Shown: positions 28,125 to 35,221 of the stretch, piece after piece
Layout: the number at the start of each line of letters is the position of its first letter
Numbering within the stretch: position 1 is the first letter of the stretch
Assembly (NCBI GenBank): GCA_026705025.1
Contig: JAPPBN010000004.1
Span: forward strand, 158,980-222,979
Origin: Bin125 sp026705025
GTDB taxonomy: Bacteria; Chloroflexota; Dehalococcoidia; Bin125
Direction of reading: 5' to 3'
Length of the DNA stretch: 64,000 nt
Translations under genes and position numbers: made by a program
The notes under the pieces: model-generated
Database searches by the model: none
What the model was told of the DNA's origin: nothing
The model's input: only the letters and a program-made list of their open reading frames with translations

Positions 28125-28499
28125 ATGCCAGACACCGCCGTCAATCCGACCAGCGAGGTCGAACTCAAACTGCCCGACGATCCGCGGGTCACGCCGCTCG
28201 TCCGCCGTCTGGCGATCGAAAACTGGGAGATCTACCGCGACGGCGCCCTGCGCAGCGGCATGCCGATCGTCGCTGCCTGGATGGACATCTACGTCGATCG
28301 CGAAGACAGAACACTGTTCTTCGTGGCGATCCACTGTGACGCGACGCGCCAGGAGACGCGGGATTTTAGGGATTCGCTCAGCCATCTCACACAAGCGTGG
28401 TTTGACGGACTACCCGAGGACGAGTATGAGGTTGCCTCGTTGATACCGTTCACGTTCGCCGGCGTGAAGCGCAACGAGCAAGCCGTCAATAGCGCTTGA
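28125..28499 (+). CDS. Small conserved hypothetical preceding a HEPN protein
   Basis: A 124-residue soluble protein with alternating strands and helices: IVAAWMDIYVDREDRTLFFV, then RDFRDSLSHLTQAWFDGLPE. I recognise no family. Its stop codon lies inside the start region of the HEPN-fold gene, so the two are translationally coupled. In known HEPN modules the small neighbour is often the antitoxin or a nucleotidyltransferase, but this protein lacks the GSxxxxxDxD motif of MNT antitoxins. Confidence 0.6.
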   Translation: MPDTAVNPTSEVELKLPDDPRVTPLVRRLAIENWEIYRDGALRSGMPIVAAWMDIYVDREDRTLFFVAIHCDATRQETRDFRDSLSHLTQAWFDGLPEDEYEVASLIPFTFAGVKRNEQAVNSA

Positions 28500-28914
28500 T
28501 CCCATCGAATCAATTGAGCTGGCTGAGCGCCTGCTTGCCAATTCGCGGCGCGACGAATCTTCCTGTCGGACCGCCATCAATCGCTTCTACTACGCATGTC
28601 ACTTGACCGCGCGAGACCAACGCTACGGTCTCGATGCCAAAAACCACCAGGGCCGCCGACCACCCCATCAAGCCATCCTCCGTGTTGTGAGGGAGCAGGC
28701 CGGTTCCGATCTCGCAAGAGACCTTGAAGATCTGAAGCGCATGCGTGAGGTCTCCGACTACATCCTCGACTCAGAGCATCCCGAGACTCGTGCCGTCTTC
28801 GCTGACGCCGGGGTCTCCGACTGGTCTGAGCTAGCCGACGAAGCCGCGGCTCTCACTCGCGACCTGCTCCCCTTCTTGGAGGCCATTCCTGCCGCCCCAA
28901 TGCAGGATGCATAA
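28489..28914 (+). CDS. HEPN-fold protein with non-canonical start
   Basis: Coding character begins near 28489 in the frame after a TGA at 28465 and runs to 28914 (about 140 residues). The N-terminal part, ESIELAERLLANSRRDES then TAINRFYYACHLTARDQ, matches the first helices of HEPN domains. LEDLKRMREVSDYIL is the later helix with the RxxxDY-type motif common in HEPN proteins of toxin modules. No ATG, GTG or TTG occurs upstream of these helices; ATA (28489) or a CTG must serve, or a base error is present. A TTG at 28603 would delete the first two helices and is rejected. Confidence 0.6.
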   Translation: MALDPIESIELAERLLANSRRDESSCRTAINRFYYACHLTARDQRYGLDAKNHQGRRPPHQAILRVVREQAGSDLARDLEDLKRMREVSDYILDSEHPETRAVFADAGVSDWSELADEAAALTRDLLPFLEAIPAAPMQDA

Positions 28915-29073
28915 GCAATCGCCCGCTCCGTGCAGGGAACACTGGTAAGCTAGGAACCAGCCGCCCGTACCGGGCCGTTCCGGCATTGTCAGGCCGGAAG
29001 GGAAGTCCGAGGCGACGCGCCGCACCCAGCGAGCGGCATGCGCTGAGCGCCGGCGGCACAGCAGGAGTTCGGT

Positions 29074-29322
29074 ATGGCACTGATCGGGTTTGGTCCTGTC
29101 GAAGCGATTGTCGTCGTCATTGTCGTGTTGGTCGTCTTCGGCGCGGGTCGTCTGGCCGGCGTCGGCAAGGCGCTTGGTACCGGCCTGCGTGAGTTCCGCG
29201 AGGAAGCGCGAACGTCCGATTCGGAGGAAGAGGGCGACGAAGACGCATCGGATGAAGTCGCGGTCTCGTCGAGCGAGCCTGAAGACGAAGACAAGCGGTC
29301 CTCGTCTGGATCCTCCGGCTAA
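29074..29322 (+). CDS. tatA: Sec-independent translocase TatA/E component
   Basis: An 82-residue TatA-family protein. One N-terminal membrane helix (VEAIVVVIVVLVVFG) is followed by the FGAGRL turn and an amphipathic helix, VGKALGTGLREFREEA. The last 35 residues are strongly acidic and Ser-rich (SEEEGDEDASDE). TatA oligomers form the passage for folded proteins across the membrane. No tatB or tatC is adjacent. The acidic tail is more extreme than in most TatA proteins. Confidence 0.85.
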   Translation: MALIGFGPVEAIVVVIVVLVVFGAGRLAGVGKALGTGLREFREEARTSDSEEEGDEDASDEVAVSSSEPEDEDKRSSSGSSG

Positions 29323-29346
29323 CCTTCTGACGCCAGTTCACCACTG

Positions 29347-30105
29347 TTGACCCGGCTGCGCGCGGTTGCCCTTGACCTGTGGGGCACCCTGATCGTGGAC
29401 GCCGCCGGCGGTGGCCGACGCCGCATGTGCCGCCGCGAAGCCCGCCTGACCAGTGCCTATGAGCAGGCCGGCGCTGGCCCCGGCGCCGCCGAGGCAGTGC
29501 CTAGGGCGATTCGACACGCAATCGATGAGCTCGTCGTCGCCCACCAGTCCAACATCGACCTTTCCGGCGAAGACCGTGTCAATGCCGTGCGTCGCTCGAT
29601 GCTGGAGCAATGTCCCGCCACCGTCGAAAATGACGCGTTGCTCGAAGAGCTGACCGGCGCCATCTGCGATAGCGCCAGTTGGGAACCGCCCGACGTCATC
29701 GACGGCGTCGAGGAGGAACTCGACGAGCTGAAACGGCGCAACCTCAACCTGGCGGTCGTGTCCAACACCGGACTCGCCCCCGGCCGCTACGTCGAACGAG
29801 CCCTCGTTACCCGCGGATTCGACCGCTGGATCGATCATTGGATCTGGTCCGACGACGTGCTCAGCTGGAAGCCGGGCCAGGCCATCTTCACCGCCGCACT
29901 TGAGGCGCTCGGAACGGCCCCTGAAGAAACCGCCTTCGTCGGCGACACGCCCGAGGCCGACGTCCTCGGCTCCCGCCACGCCGGCTTCGCCGTCTCCATC
30001 CTGGTCGGCGACAAGGCCGAAGAGGCCATCACCCCCGACATCGAACTCCTGTCGATCAAGGGACTAACCGCTTCATTGGTCGAGGCCGGCCTGATCTCAC
30101 TCTGA
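29347..30105 (+). CDS. HAD-superfamily hydrolase
   Basis: A 252-residue haloacid dehalogenase-fold hydrolase. Motif I is ALDLWGTLI, with Trp in place of the third position of DxDGT. Motif II is VVSNTGL, the motif III Lys is in LSWKPGQAIF, and motif IV is FVGDTPEADVLG. A helical C1 cap lies between residues 20 and 110. It starts at TTG just downstream of tatA. A phosphatase is most likely; substrate unknown. Confidence 0.85.
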   Translation: MTRLRAVALDLWGTLIVDAAGGGRRRMCRREARLTSAYEQAGAGPGAAEAVPRAIRHAIDELVVAHQSNIDLSGEDRVNAVRRSMLEQCPATVENDALLEELTGAICDSASWEPPDVIDGVEEELDELKRRNLNLAVVSNTGLAPGRYVERALVTRGFDRWIDHWIWSDDVLSWKPGQAIFTAALEALGTAPEETAFVGDTPEADVLGSRHAGFAVSILVGDKAEEAITPDIELLSIKGLTASLVEAGLISL

Positions 30106-30290
30106 GAAAACCCGTCAAGAAATCTCGTCCGAATCCCGTCTCCGCGAACGAGCGGGACCACCCGTTCCGACCGCAACGCGCCGAACCGCTGAAGTGCCTC
30201 CCGACGAAAGATGACGCTCGGAAGTCGCCCTCGACGCAATCGCTGCCGCTCAACACTCCGGGCTGACCACCAGAAACATATGCTGAAGGC

Positions 30291-31466
30291 ATGAGATTTG
30301 GCATGTTCGGCGGCAACGGCTTCAAGGTCGGTCGGATCATGGGAATTCCGATCCGGCTCGACCTGTCCTTCTTTCTGGTCTTTGCCCTTCTCGTCTTCCT
30401 GATTGCGACGCAGATCCTGCCCGACTCACTCGACGGATTGGGCGGCGCCGAACGCTGGCTGTACGGCGTCGCCGCCGGCGCCGTCTACTTTCTTTCGCTC
30501 CTGATTCACGAGCTGGCGCATTCGCTGATGGCGCGGCGCTACGGCATGGAAGTCTCGTCGATCACCCTGTTTTTCTTCGGCGGCCTGTCCCTGATTCGTG
30601 AGGACTCCCAACGGCCCGGCCAGGAATTCTGGATCGCCGTCGTCGGACCGCTCGCGTCGCTCGTCATTGGCCTCGGCTTCATTCTCCTCTCGCTGTTCGC
30701 TCTGCCCGATGACACCGCAGTCGGCCATCTGGCCTTCGTGCTGGGGCTGCTCAACTGCTTCCTGGCCGGATTCAATATGTTGCCCGGTTTCCCCCTGGAC
30801 GGCGGCCGCGTCGCCCGCTCCCTGATCTGGCGACTGACCGGCTCACGCCATCGCGCGACCCGCGCCTCGGCGCGCCTGGGACAACTCCTCGGCGCGATCA
30901 TGATCGTCTACGGCGTCGGCGGACTACTCACCGACGCCGCCATCTTCAACAGTGGATTCAACTCGCTCTGGATCGCGTTGATCGGATTCCTGCTCATGAC
31001 GCAGGCGTCGCAGGGCGTCAAGACCGCCGACCTGGAGCGCGACCTGGCCAGGCTGCGTGTTGGCGAACTGATGCTCGAGCCGCCGGTCGCCCGGACCGCC
31101 GAAGCCGATCTGCCAATCCACCTCCTTGCGCCATCACGCGCGCAACTCGACCAACAGGACGTGTTCATCGTCGCCGAGGGTGGAACCGCGGTCGGCATCG
31201 CCTCGGCCGTTCAGATCCTCTTGCTCGATGACGAGCGCTACCAGAGCGACCGCTTGCGCGACATCATGATCGCCGCCGACCAGGTGCAGCCACTCGAGCC
31301 CAGTGCCGGCGCGGACGAGGCGCTGCAGCGATTGCAGAAGGAACGCACCTTCGTCCTGCCTGTCGTCGAGCGCGGACGCCTGCTCGGCGTCGTCGGCCTC
31401 GACCAGATCCTCAAGGCATTGGGCCAGGGCCCGCCGCCCAGACTCGACCCTTCCGCCGGCGCCTAG
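30291..31466 (+). CDS. M50 site-2-type metalloprotease with CBS domains
   Basis: A 391-residue intramembrane zinc protease of the SpoIVFB/Rip3-like class. Six hydrophobic segments are seen. The catalytic HELAH lies in the second helix (LLIHELAHSLMARRYG), and the third zinc ligand is the Asp in NMLPGFPLDGGRVARSL. After about residue 250 come two CBS repeats (ADLPIHLLAPS and FVLPVVERGRLLGVVGL) that usually sense adenine nucleotides. It probably cleaves a membrane-bound regulator. No partner gene is evident. Confidence 0.92.
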   Translation: MRFGMFGGNGFKVGRIMGIPIRLDLSFFLVFALLVFLIATQILPDSLDGLGGAERWLYGVAAGAVYFLSLLIHELAHSLMARRYGMEVSSITLFFFGGLSLIREDSQRPGQEFWIAVVGPLASLVIGLGFILLSLFALPDDTAVGHLAFVLGLLNCFLAGFNMLPGFPLDGGRVARSLIWRLTGSRHRATRASARLGQLLGAIMIVYGVGGLLTDAAIFNSGFNSLWIALIGFLLMTQASQGVKTADLERDLARLRVGELMLEPPVARTAEADLPIHLLAPSRAQLDQQDVFIVAEGGTAVGIASAVQILLLDDERYQSDRLRDIMIAADQVQPLEPSAGADEALQRLQKERTFVLPVVERGRLLGVVGLDQILKALGQGPPPRLDPSAGA

Positions 31467-31510
31467 GAACCACACTCCGACGCCAACCCGCACATCCCCG
31501 CTCATTTCCG

Positions 31511-31580
31511 GATAAACCCTGTTCAAAATGTGCCAAAACTGAGCCAGATCCGGACAGATCTGGACAAATCCGGACACCCA
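31511..31580. repeat. 10-bp periodic array with phased A-tracts, copy B
   Basis: Ten-base units gagccagatc, cggacagatc, tggacaaatc and cggacaccca occupy 31541-31580. They are preceded by AAAA runs at 31525 and 31535, also 10 bp apart. The copy lies in the gene-free 249-bp interval between the M50 protease and murT. Confidence 0.75.
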
Positions 31581-31715
31581 ACCGCACGATCGCCAGCGCA
31601 GAACGGCACTTCCGCCCCAACCCGCCGAATTCTCACTCCCAACACCGGTTCCACCCATCTCGCACGCTGAACCGGTGCGTATGCGGCCCATGCGCCGGCC
31701 GATACAGTCGATGGT

Positions 31716-33125
31716 GTGACCCAACGCCGCTCGACGACGAAGCCGTCTCCCCGCCTTGCCGCCGCCGTCTTGGCCGGCAAGACAGTCCGACACGGTATGC
31801 GAGCGCTGGGCTCGGGCGGAACCGCCCTACCCGGCCTGGTCGTCGAACGGCTGCACCCCGACGCCCTCAGCCAGCTGGCGAACGATCTCTCAGCGACGGC
31901 CCTGATCACGGGAACCAACGGCAAAACCACCACCGCGGCGATGTTGGCACGCATACTCCGCGCCGATGGCCGGACCGTCCTGCATAATCGCGCCGGCTCG
32001 AATCTGCTGCGTGGAGTGACCGCTGCCATGATCGACGCGGCTTCCCTGCTTGGTCGTCTGCCCGCTGACGCCAACGCCGTGCTCGAATCCGACGAGGCCG
32101 CGCTGCCGGCCATTGCGGCCGCCGCGCCGCCCAGCGTCGCCGTCTTCACCAATCTCATGCGGGACCAACTGGACCGCTACGGTGAAATCGAGTCGATCGC
32201 GCGGCGCTGGGCCGACGCCCTGTCGGCGTTTCCGTCTGAGACGGTCATCGCGCTGAACGTCGACGATCCGCTGATCGCGTCCCTCGCGCATCATTGGGAC
32301 GGTTCCTGCCTGAGCTTCGGTATCGAGGATCCCGGCATTCCCTCCGCACCGGAGGGCGAGATCATGGACGCCGTCTGGGATCCGAAGACCGACGACGACT
32401 TTCGCTACTCGCGCCGCTACTTTGCGCAGCTCGGCCGCTGGCACACTGACTCGGGCGCGCAACGGCCAACCCCGGACATCGCCGCCGACAACATCACGTT
32501 TGCGGCTGGACTGACCTCTTTCACGTTGCAGCTTCCACGGTCGCCGGTCGACATCGCACTTCCTGCCGACGGTCTGTACAGCGTCTACAACGCCCTCGCC
32601 GCATCGACTGCGGCAATCGCGCTGGGTGTCGCGGCGGAGTCGATCCGCGACGGTCTTGAGTCCCACGAGGCGGCCTTCGGCCGCCAGGAAGAAATGATCG
32701 TCGAGGGCCGCCGCGTACGTGTCTTGCTGGGCAAGAACCCCTCGGGCATGAATCAGGCGCTGCGCACGCTCCAACGCCCGGGCGACCGCCATCACCTGCT
32801 CGTCCTGCTCAACGATGGCATTGCCGATGGCACCGACGTCTCCTGGATCTGGGACGTCGACTGGGAGTCGCAGGCTCAGCACTGCGAGTCGCTCACGGTT
32901 GGCGGCCGCCGCGCCGCCGACATGGCTCTGAGGCTGAAGTACGCCGGCTTTCCCGAGCCATGTAACCCGATTGAGAACGACATCGGAGATGTCTTGCGAG
33001 CAGCGCTGGATGCCGTTCCGGAATCAGGCCGGCTGACAATTCTGCCAACATATACAGCGATGCTCGATGTCCGCCAACGGCTCGGACAGATGGGCGCTGC
33101 GCGCCTCTGGGATGTGGCCCGATGA
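31716..33125 (+). CDS. murT: Lipid II isoglutaminyl synthase subunit MurT, Cys-less
   Basis: A 469-residue Mur-ligase-like enzyme that with GatD amidates the D-Glu of lipid II. It has the ATP site ATALITGTNGKTTTAAML, DEAALPAIAAAAPPS, FTNLMRDQLDRYGE and a C-terminal DUF1727 domain (ILPTYTAMLDVRQRLG). The small zinc ribbon of MurT normally has four Cys, but the corresponding segment here (DPKTDDDFRYSRRYFAQLGR then WHTDSG) has none. Start GTG at 31716; its ATGA overlap with gatD indicates one operon. Confidence 0.93.
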   Translation: MTQRRSTTKPSPRLAAAVLAGKTVRHGMRALGSGGTALPGLVVERLHPDALSQLANDLSATALITGTNGKTTTAAMLARILRADGRTVLHNRAGSNLLRGVTAAMIDAASLLGRLPADANAVLESDEAALPAIAAAAPPSVAVFTNLMRDQLDRYGEIESIARRWADALSAFPSETVIALNVDDPLIASLAHHWDGSCLSFGIEDPGIPSAPEGEIMDAVWDPKTDDDFRYSRRYFAQLGRWHTDSGAQRPTPDIAADNITFAAGLTSFTLQLPRSPVDIALPADGLYSVYNALAASTAAIALGVAAESIRDGLESHEAAFGRQEEMIVEGRRVRVLLGKNPSGMNQALRTLQRPGDRHHLLVLLNDGIADGTDVSWIWDVDWESQAQHCESLTVGGRRAADMALRLKYAGFPEPCNPIENDIGDVLRAALDAVPESGRLTILPTYTAMLDVRQRLGQMGAARLWDVAR

Positions 33126-33904
33126 CCAGCCCCGGTCGACCTTCGCTCAACATTGCGGTGCTCTATCCCGACCTGCTGAATCTCTACGGCGACCGCGGCA
33201 ACGCCCGCGCGCTCGAGCAGCGCTGCGCAGCACGCGGCATCGAGACGACCGTGGTGGGCGTTGGCATCGGCGACGACTGGTCCTCCAGGCAGGCGGACAT
33301 TGTCCTCGTTGGCGGCGGGCAGGACCGCGAGCAACGACGTGTCCAGGCAGATCTCCAGCACCGAGGCGAAGATCTTCGCGAGTATGTCGACAACGATGGC
33401 GTGGTGCTCGCCGTCTGCGGCGGGTTTCAGCTCTTCGGCCATCACTACCGAGGCTGGGATGGTGAGATCATGGAAGGTATTGGCATCTTCGACGCCGTCG
33501 CGGCGCACCCCGGTCCCAAGATCGCGCGTTGCGTCGGCAACGTGGTTGCCCTCTGGGAAGGCGAGACCGTCGTCGGTTTCGAAAACCACGGCGGCAGGAC
33601 CTATCTCAACGACGGGCAGCAGGCCCTCGCCGACGTGGTCAGCGGCTTCGGCAACAATGGCGGAGACGGGCTCGAAGGAGCAAAGGTCCAGAATGCCTAC
33701 GGCACCTACCTGCACGGCGCCGTGCTGCCCAAGAATCCGCGCCTGGCCGATCGTCTGATTTCATTGGCGCTTGACCGCCGCTTTGGTGCTGAGGCAGCCG
33801 AACTGCCGCCGCTCGATGACAGCGTGGCGCTCAGGGCTCATGCGGAAGCGTTGCACGCAGCATTGTCCGCCAGGGAATCGGCACTGGGCCGCCGCTTCGC
33901 ATAA
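33122..33904 (+). CDS. gatD: Lipid II isoglutaminyl synthase glutaminase subunit GatD
   Basis: A 260-residue class I (triad) glutamine amidotransferase of the cobyric acid synthase-like type, which supplies ammonia to MurT. The nucleophile is Cys in GVVLAVCGGFQLFG and the catalytic His is in YGTYLHGAVLPKNP. LYPDLLNLYGDRGN at the N-terminus and LVGGGQDREQ are family markers. It overlaps murT by four bases and is followed by a CopZ-like gene. Confidence 0.94.
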   Translation: MTSPGRPSLNIAVLYPDLLNLYGDRGNARALEQRCAARGIETTVVGVGIGDDWSSRQADIVLVGGGQDREQRRVQADLQHRGEDLREYVDNDGVVLAVCGGFQLFGHHYRGWDGEIMEGIGIFDAVAAHPGPKIARCVGNVVALWEGETVVGFENHGGRTYLNDGQQALADVVSGFGNNGGDGLEGAKVQNAYGTYLHGAVLPKNPRLADRLISLALDRRFGAEAAELPPLDDSVALRAHAEALHAALSARESALGRRFA

Positions 33905-33952
33905 CGTGCATGACGTAAAGTCAAATTGTCAGCATTCGAACGAGGATTTGCC

Positions 33953-34171
33953 ATGGCCGCGACATCAACCCTGACCCGCACTGCGCCGGACATTTCCTGC
34001 GAACACTGCGCCAACGCGATCACCGGGGCACTCACCGCTATCGAAGGCGTTGCTGCTGTTTCGGTGGATGTCGAAGAGAAACGCGTTGACGTGGAATACG
34101 ACGCCGCTGCCACGACGGACGAGCAGATCGACGCCGTCCTGGAGGAGGAAGGCTATCCGCCGCTCCGATAG
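33953..34171 (+). CDS. Heavy-metal-associated (CopZ-like) protein
   Basis: A 72-residue HMA-domain protein with the ferredoxin-like fold. The copper/zinc-binding motif is ISCEHCANAI and the C-terminal half reads VDVEEKRVDVEYD and LEEEGYPPL. CGAGGA upstream supports the ATG at 33953. A metallochaperone role is usual, but no P-type ATPase gene is nearby. The next gene starts within it or just after it. Confidence 0.87.
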   Translation: MAATSTLTRTAPDISCEHCANAITGALTAIEGVAAVSVDVEEKRVDVEYDAAATTDEQIDAVLEEEGYPPLR

Positions 34172-35192
34172 TCCCTGGGGCCAGCAGCCGTCCGGTCGAG
34201 GCCTCTCGGCTTCCCGGGGAGGCGGGCGCCGAGGAGGTCCTGACCGGAGCGACGGTTGGCTCATCGGCCCGACCTGGCTGTACGTTCTTGCCGCGATCGC
34301 CATATTCGCCGCCGCCGCGGCCGTAGCCGTCGTGCAGGCGACCGGTTCGGACGAATCCGCAGAACCGCAAGCCGCGCAGACGACCGGCGCTGAACCGTCT
34401 GCACCAACCGAGGCCCAGCAATCGGCTGTTGCGACAGAACCGGACAACGCGGCGGAAGACGCCCAGACAACCGAACCAACCCAACAGCCACTGGCGCAGC
34501 AGCAGAGCGATGAACAAGAGGCATCGCCCTCCCACAGCGATGGGCAGACCGAACAGGCTGAACCCGAAACGCAGGCCGAACAGGAACAGGCCGACACAGA
34601 GGCCGACGCTCCCGAGCAGGGGCAGGACCATCCACTGCGCGGGTTCATCCGACCGATTGCCGGCGCCTGCGTCACCGAGTTCCCCGGTCACCTACCCGGT
34701 TCGCCGCGCACGTACCGCAACCACGGCCTTCATGAGGGACTGGACTTCTATGAATGGGCCTCCTGCACCTCAGTGACCTATACCACCGAAATCCTGGCCG
34801 CCAAGGCTGGCGTCATCATCCGCGCGGACCTCGATTACGTCGAGATCACACCCGCCGACTGGCAACGATTCATCGACGCCAACTGGGAGGGCGAAGCAAT
34901 CCTCGACGAGTTGCGAGGTCGCCAGGTCTGGATCGATCACGGTCGCGGAATCGTCACCCGCTACGCGCATCTGTCGGAGATCGCAAACGGCATCGCGGTC
35001 GGCGTTGAGGTTCAACAGGGCCAGCTGATCGGCTACCCGGGTGAGTCGGGCCAGCAGGAGGTGTACGCCAACCCCGGCACCGACATTCACCTGCACTTCG
35101 AGATTCGCGTCGGCGACGGCTGGCTCGGCCAGGGCGAGACACCCGAGGACGCCCGAACGCTCTATCTCCAGGCCTTCGGACTGGCCGAGTAG
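34086..35192 (+). CDS. Membrane-anchored M23 peptidase
   Basis: An Arg/Gly-rich cytoplasmic N-terminus precedes one membrane helix (WLYVLAAIAIFAAAAA). Then come a low-complexity Gln/Glu/Ala/Thr linker of about 100 residues and a LytM domain: HEGLDFYEW gives the first zinc His and Asp, and IHLHFEIRVG the HxH pair. The enzyme is expected to act outside the membrane on cell-wall peptides or, if degenerate, to activate amidases. The start is uncertain because no ATG, GTG or TTG exists between the HMA stop and the membrane helix. TTG at 34086 (with GAAGAG upstream) overlaps the HMA gene; ATGs at 34068 and 34050 are alternatives. Confidence 0.8.
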   Translation: MTWNTTPLPRRTSRSTPSWRRKAIRRSDSPWGQQPSGRGLSASRGGGRRGGPDRSDGWLIGPTWLYVLAAIAIFAAAAAVAVVQATGSDESAEPQAAQTTGAEPSAPTEAQQSAVATEPDNAAEDAQTTEPTQQPLAQQQSDEQEASPSHSDGQTEQAEPETQAEQEQADTEADAPEQGQDHPLRGFIRPIAGACVTEFPGHLPGSPRTYRNHGLHEGLDFYEWASCTSVTYTTEILAAKAGVIIRADLDYVEITPADWQRFIDANWEGEAILDELRGRQVWIDHGRGIVTRYAHLSEIANGIAVGVEVQQGQLIGYPGESGQQEVYANPGTDIHLHFEIRVGDGWLGQGETPEDARTLYLQAFGLAE

Positions 35193-35221
35193 CGTCTCGC
35201 AACGGCAATCACCGCCGCGGA

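Noticed and set aside
28970..29020. Possible SRP RNA (GTCAGGCCGGAAGGGAAG resembles the conserved apical region)
   Set aside because: The GCAGC that should follow the GGAA loop is missing, and the bases form a different hairpin (TTCCGGC/GCCGGAA).
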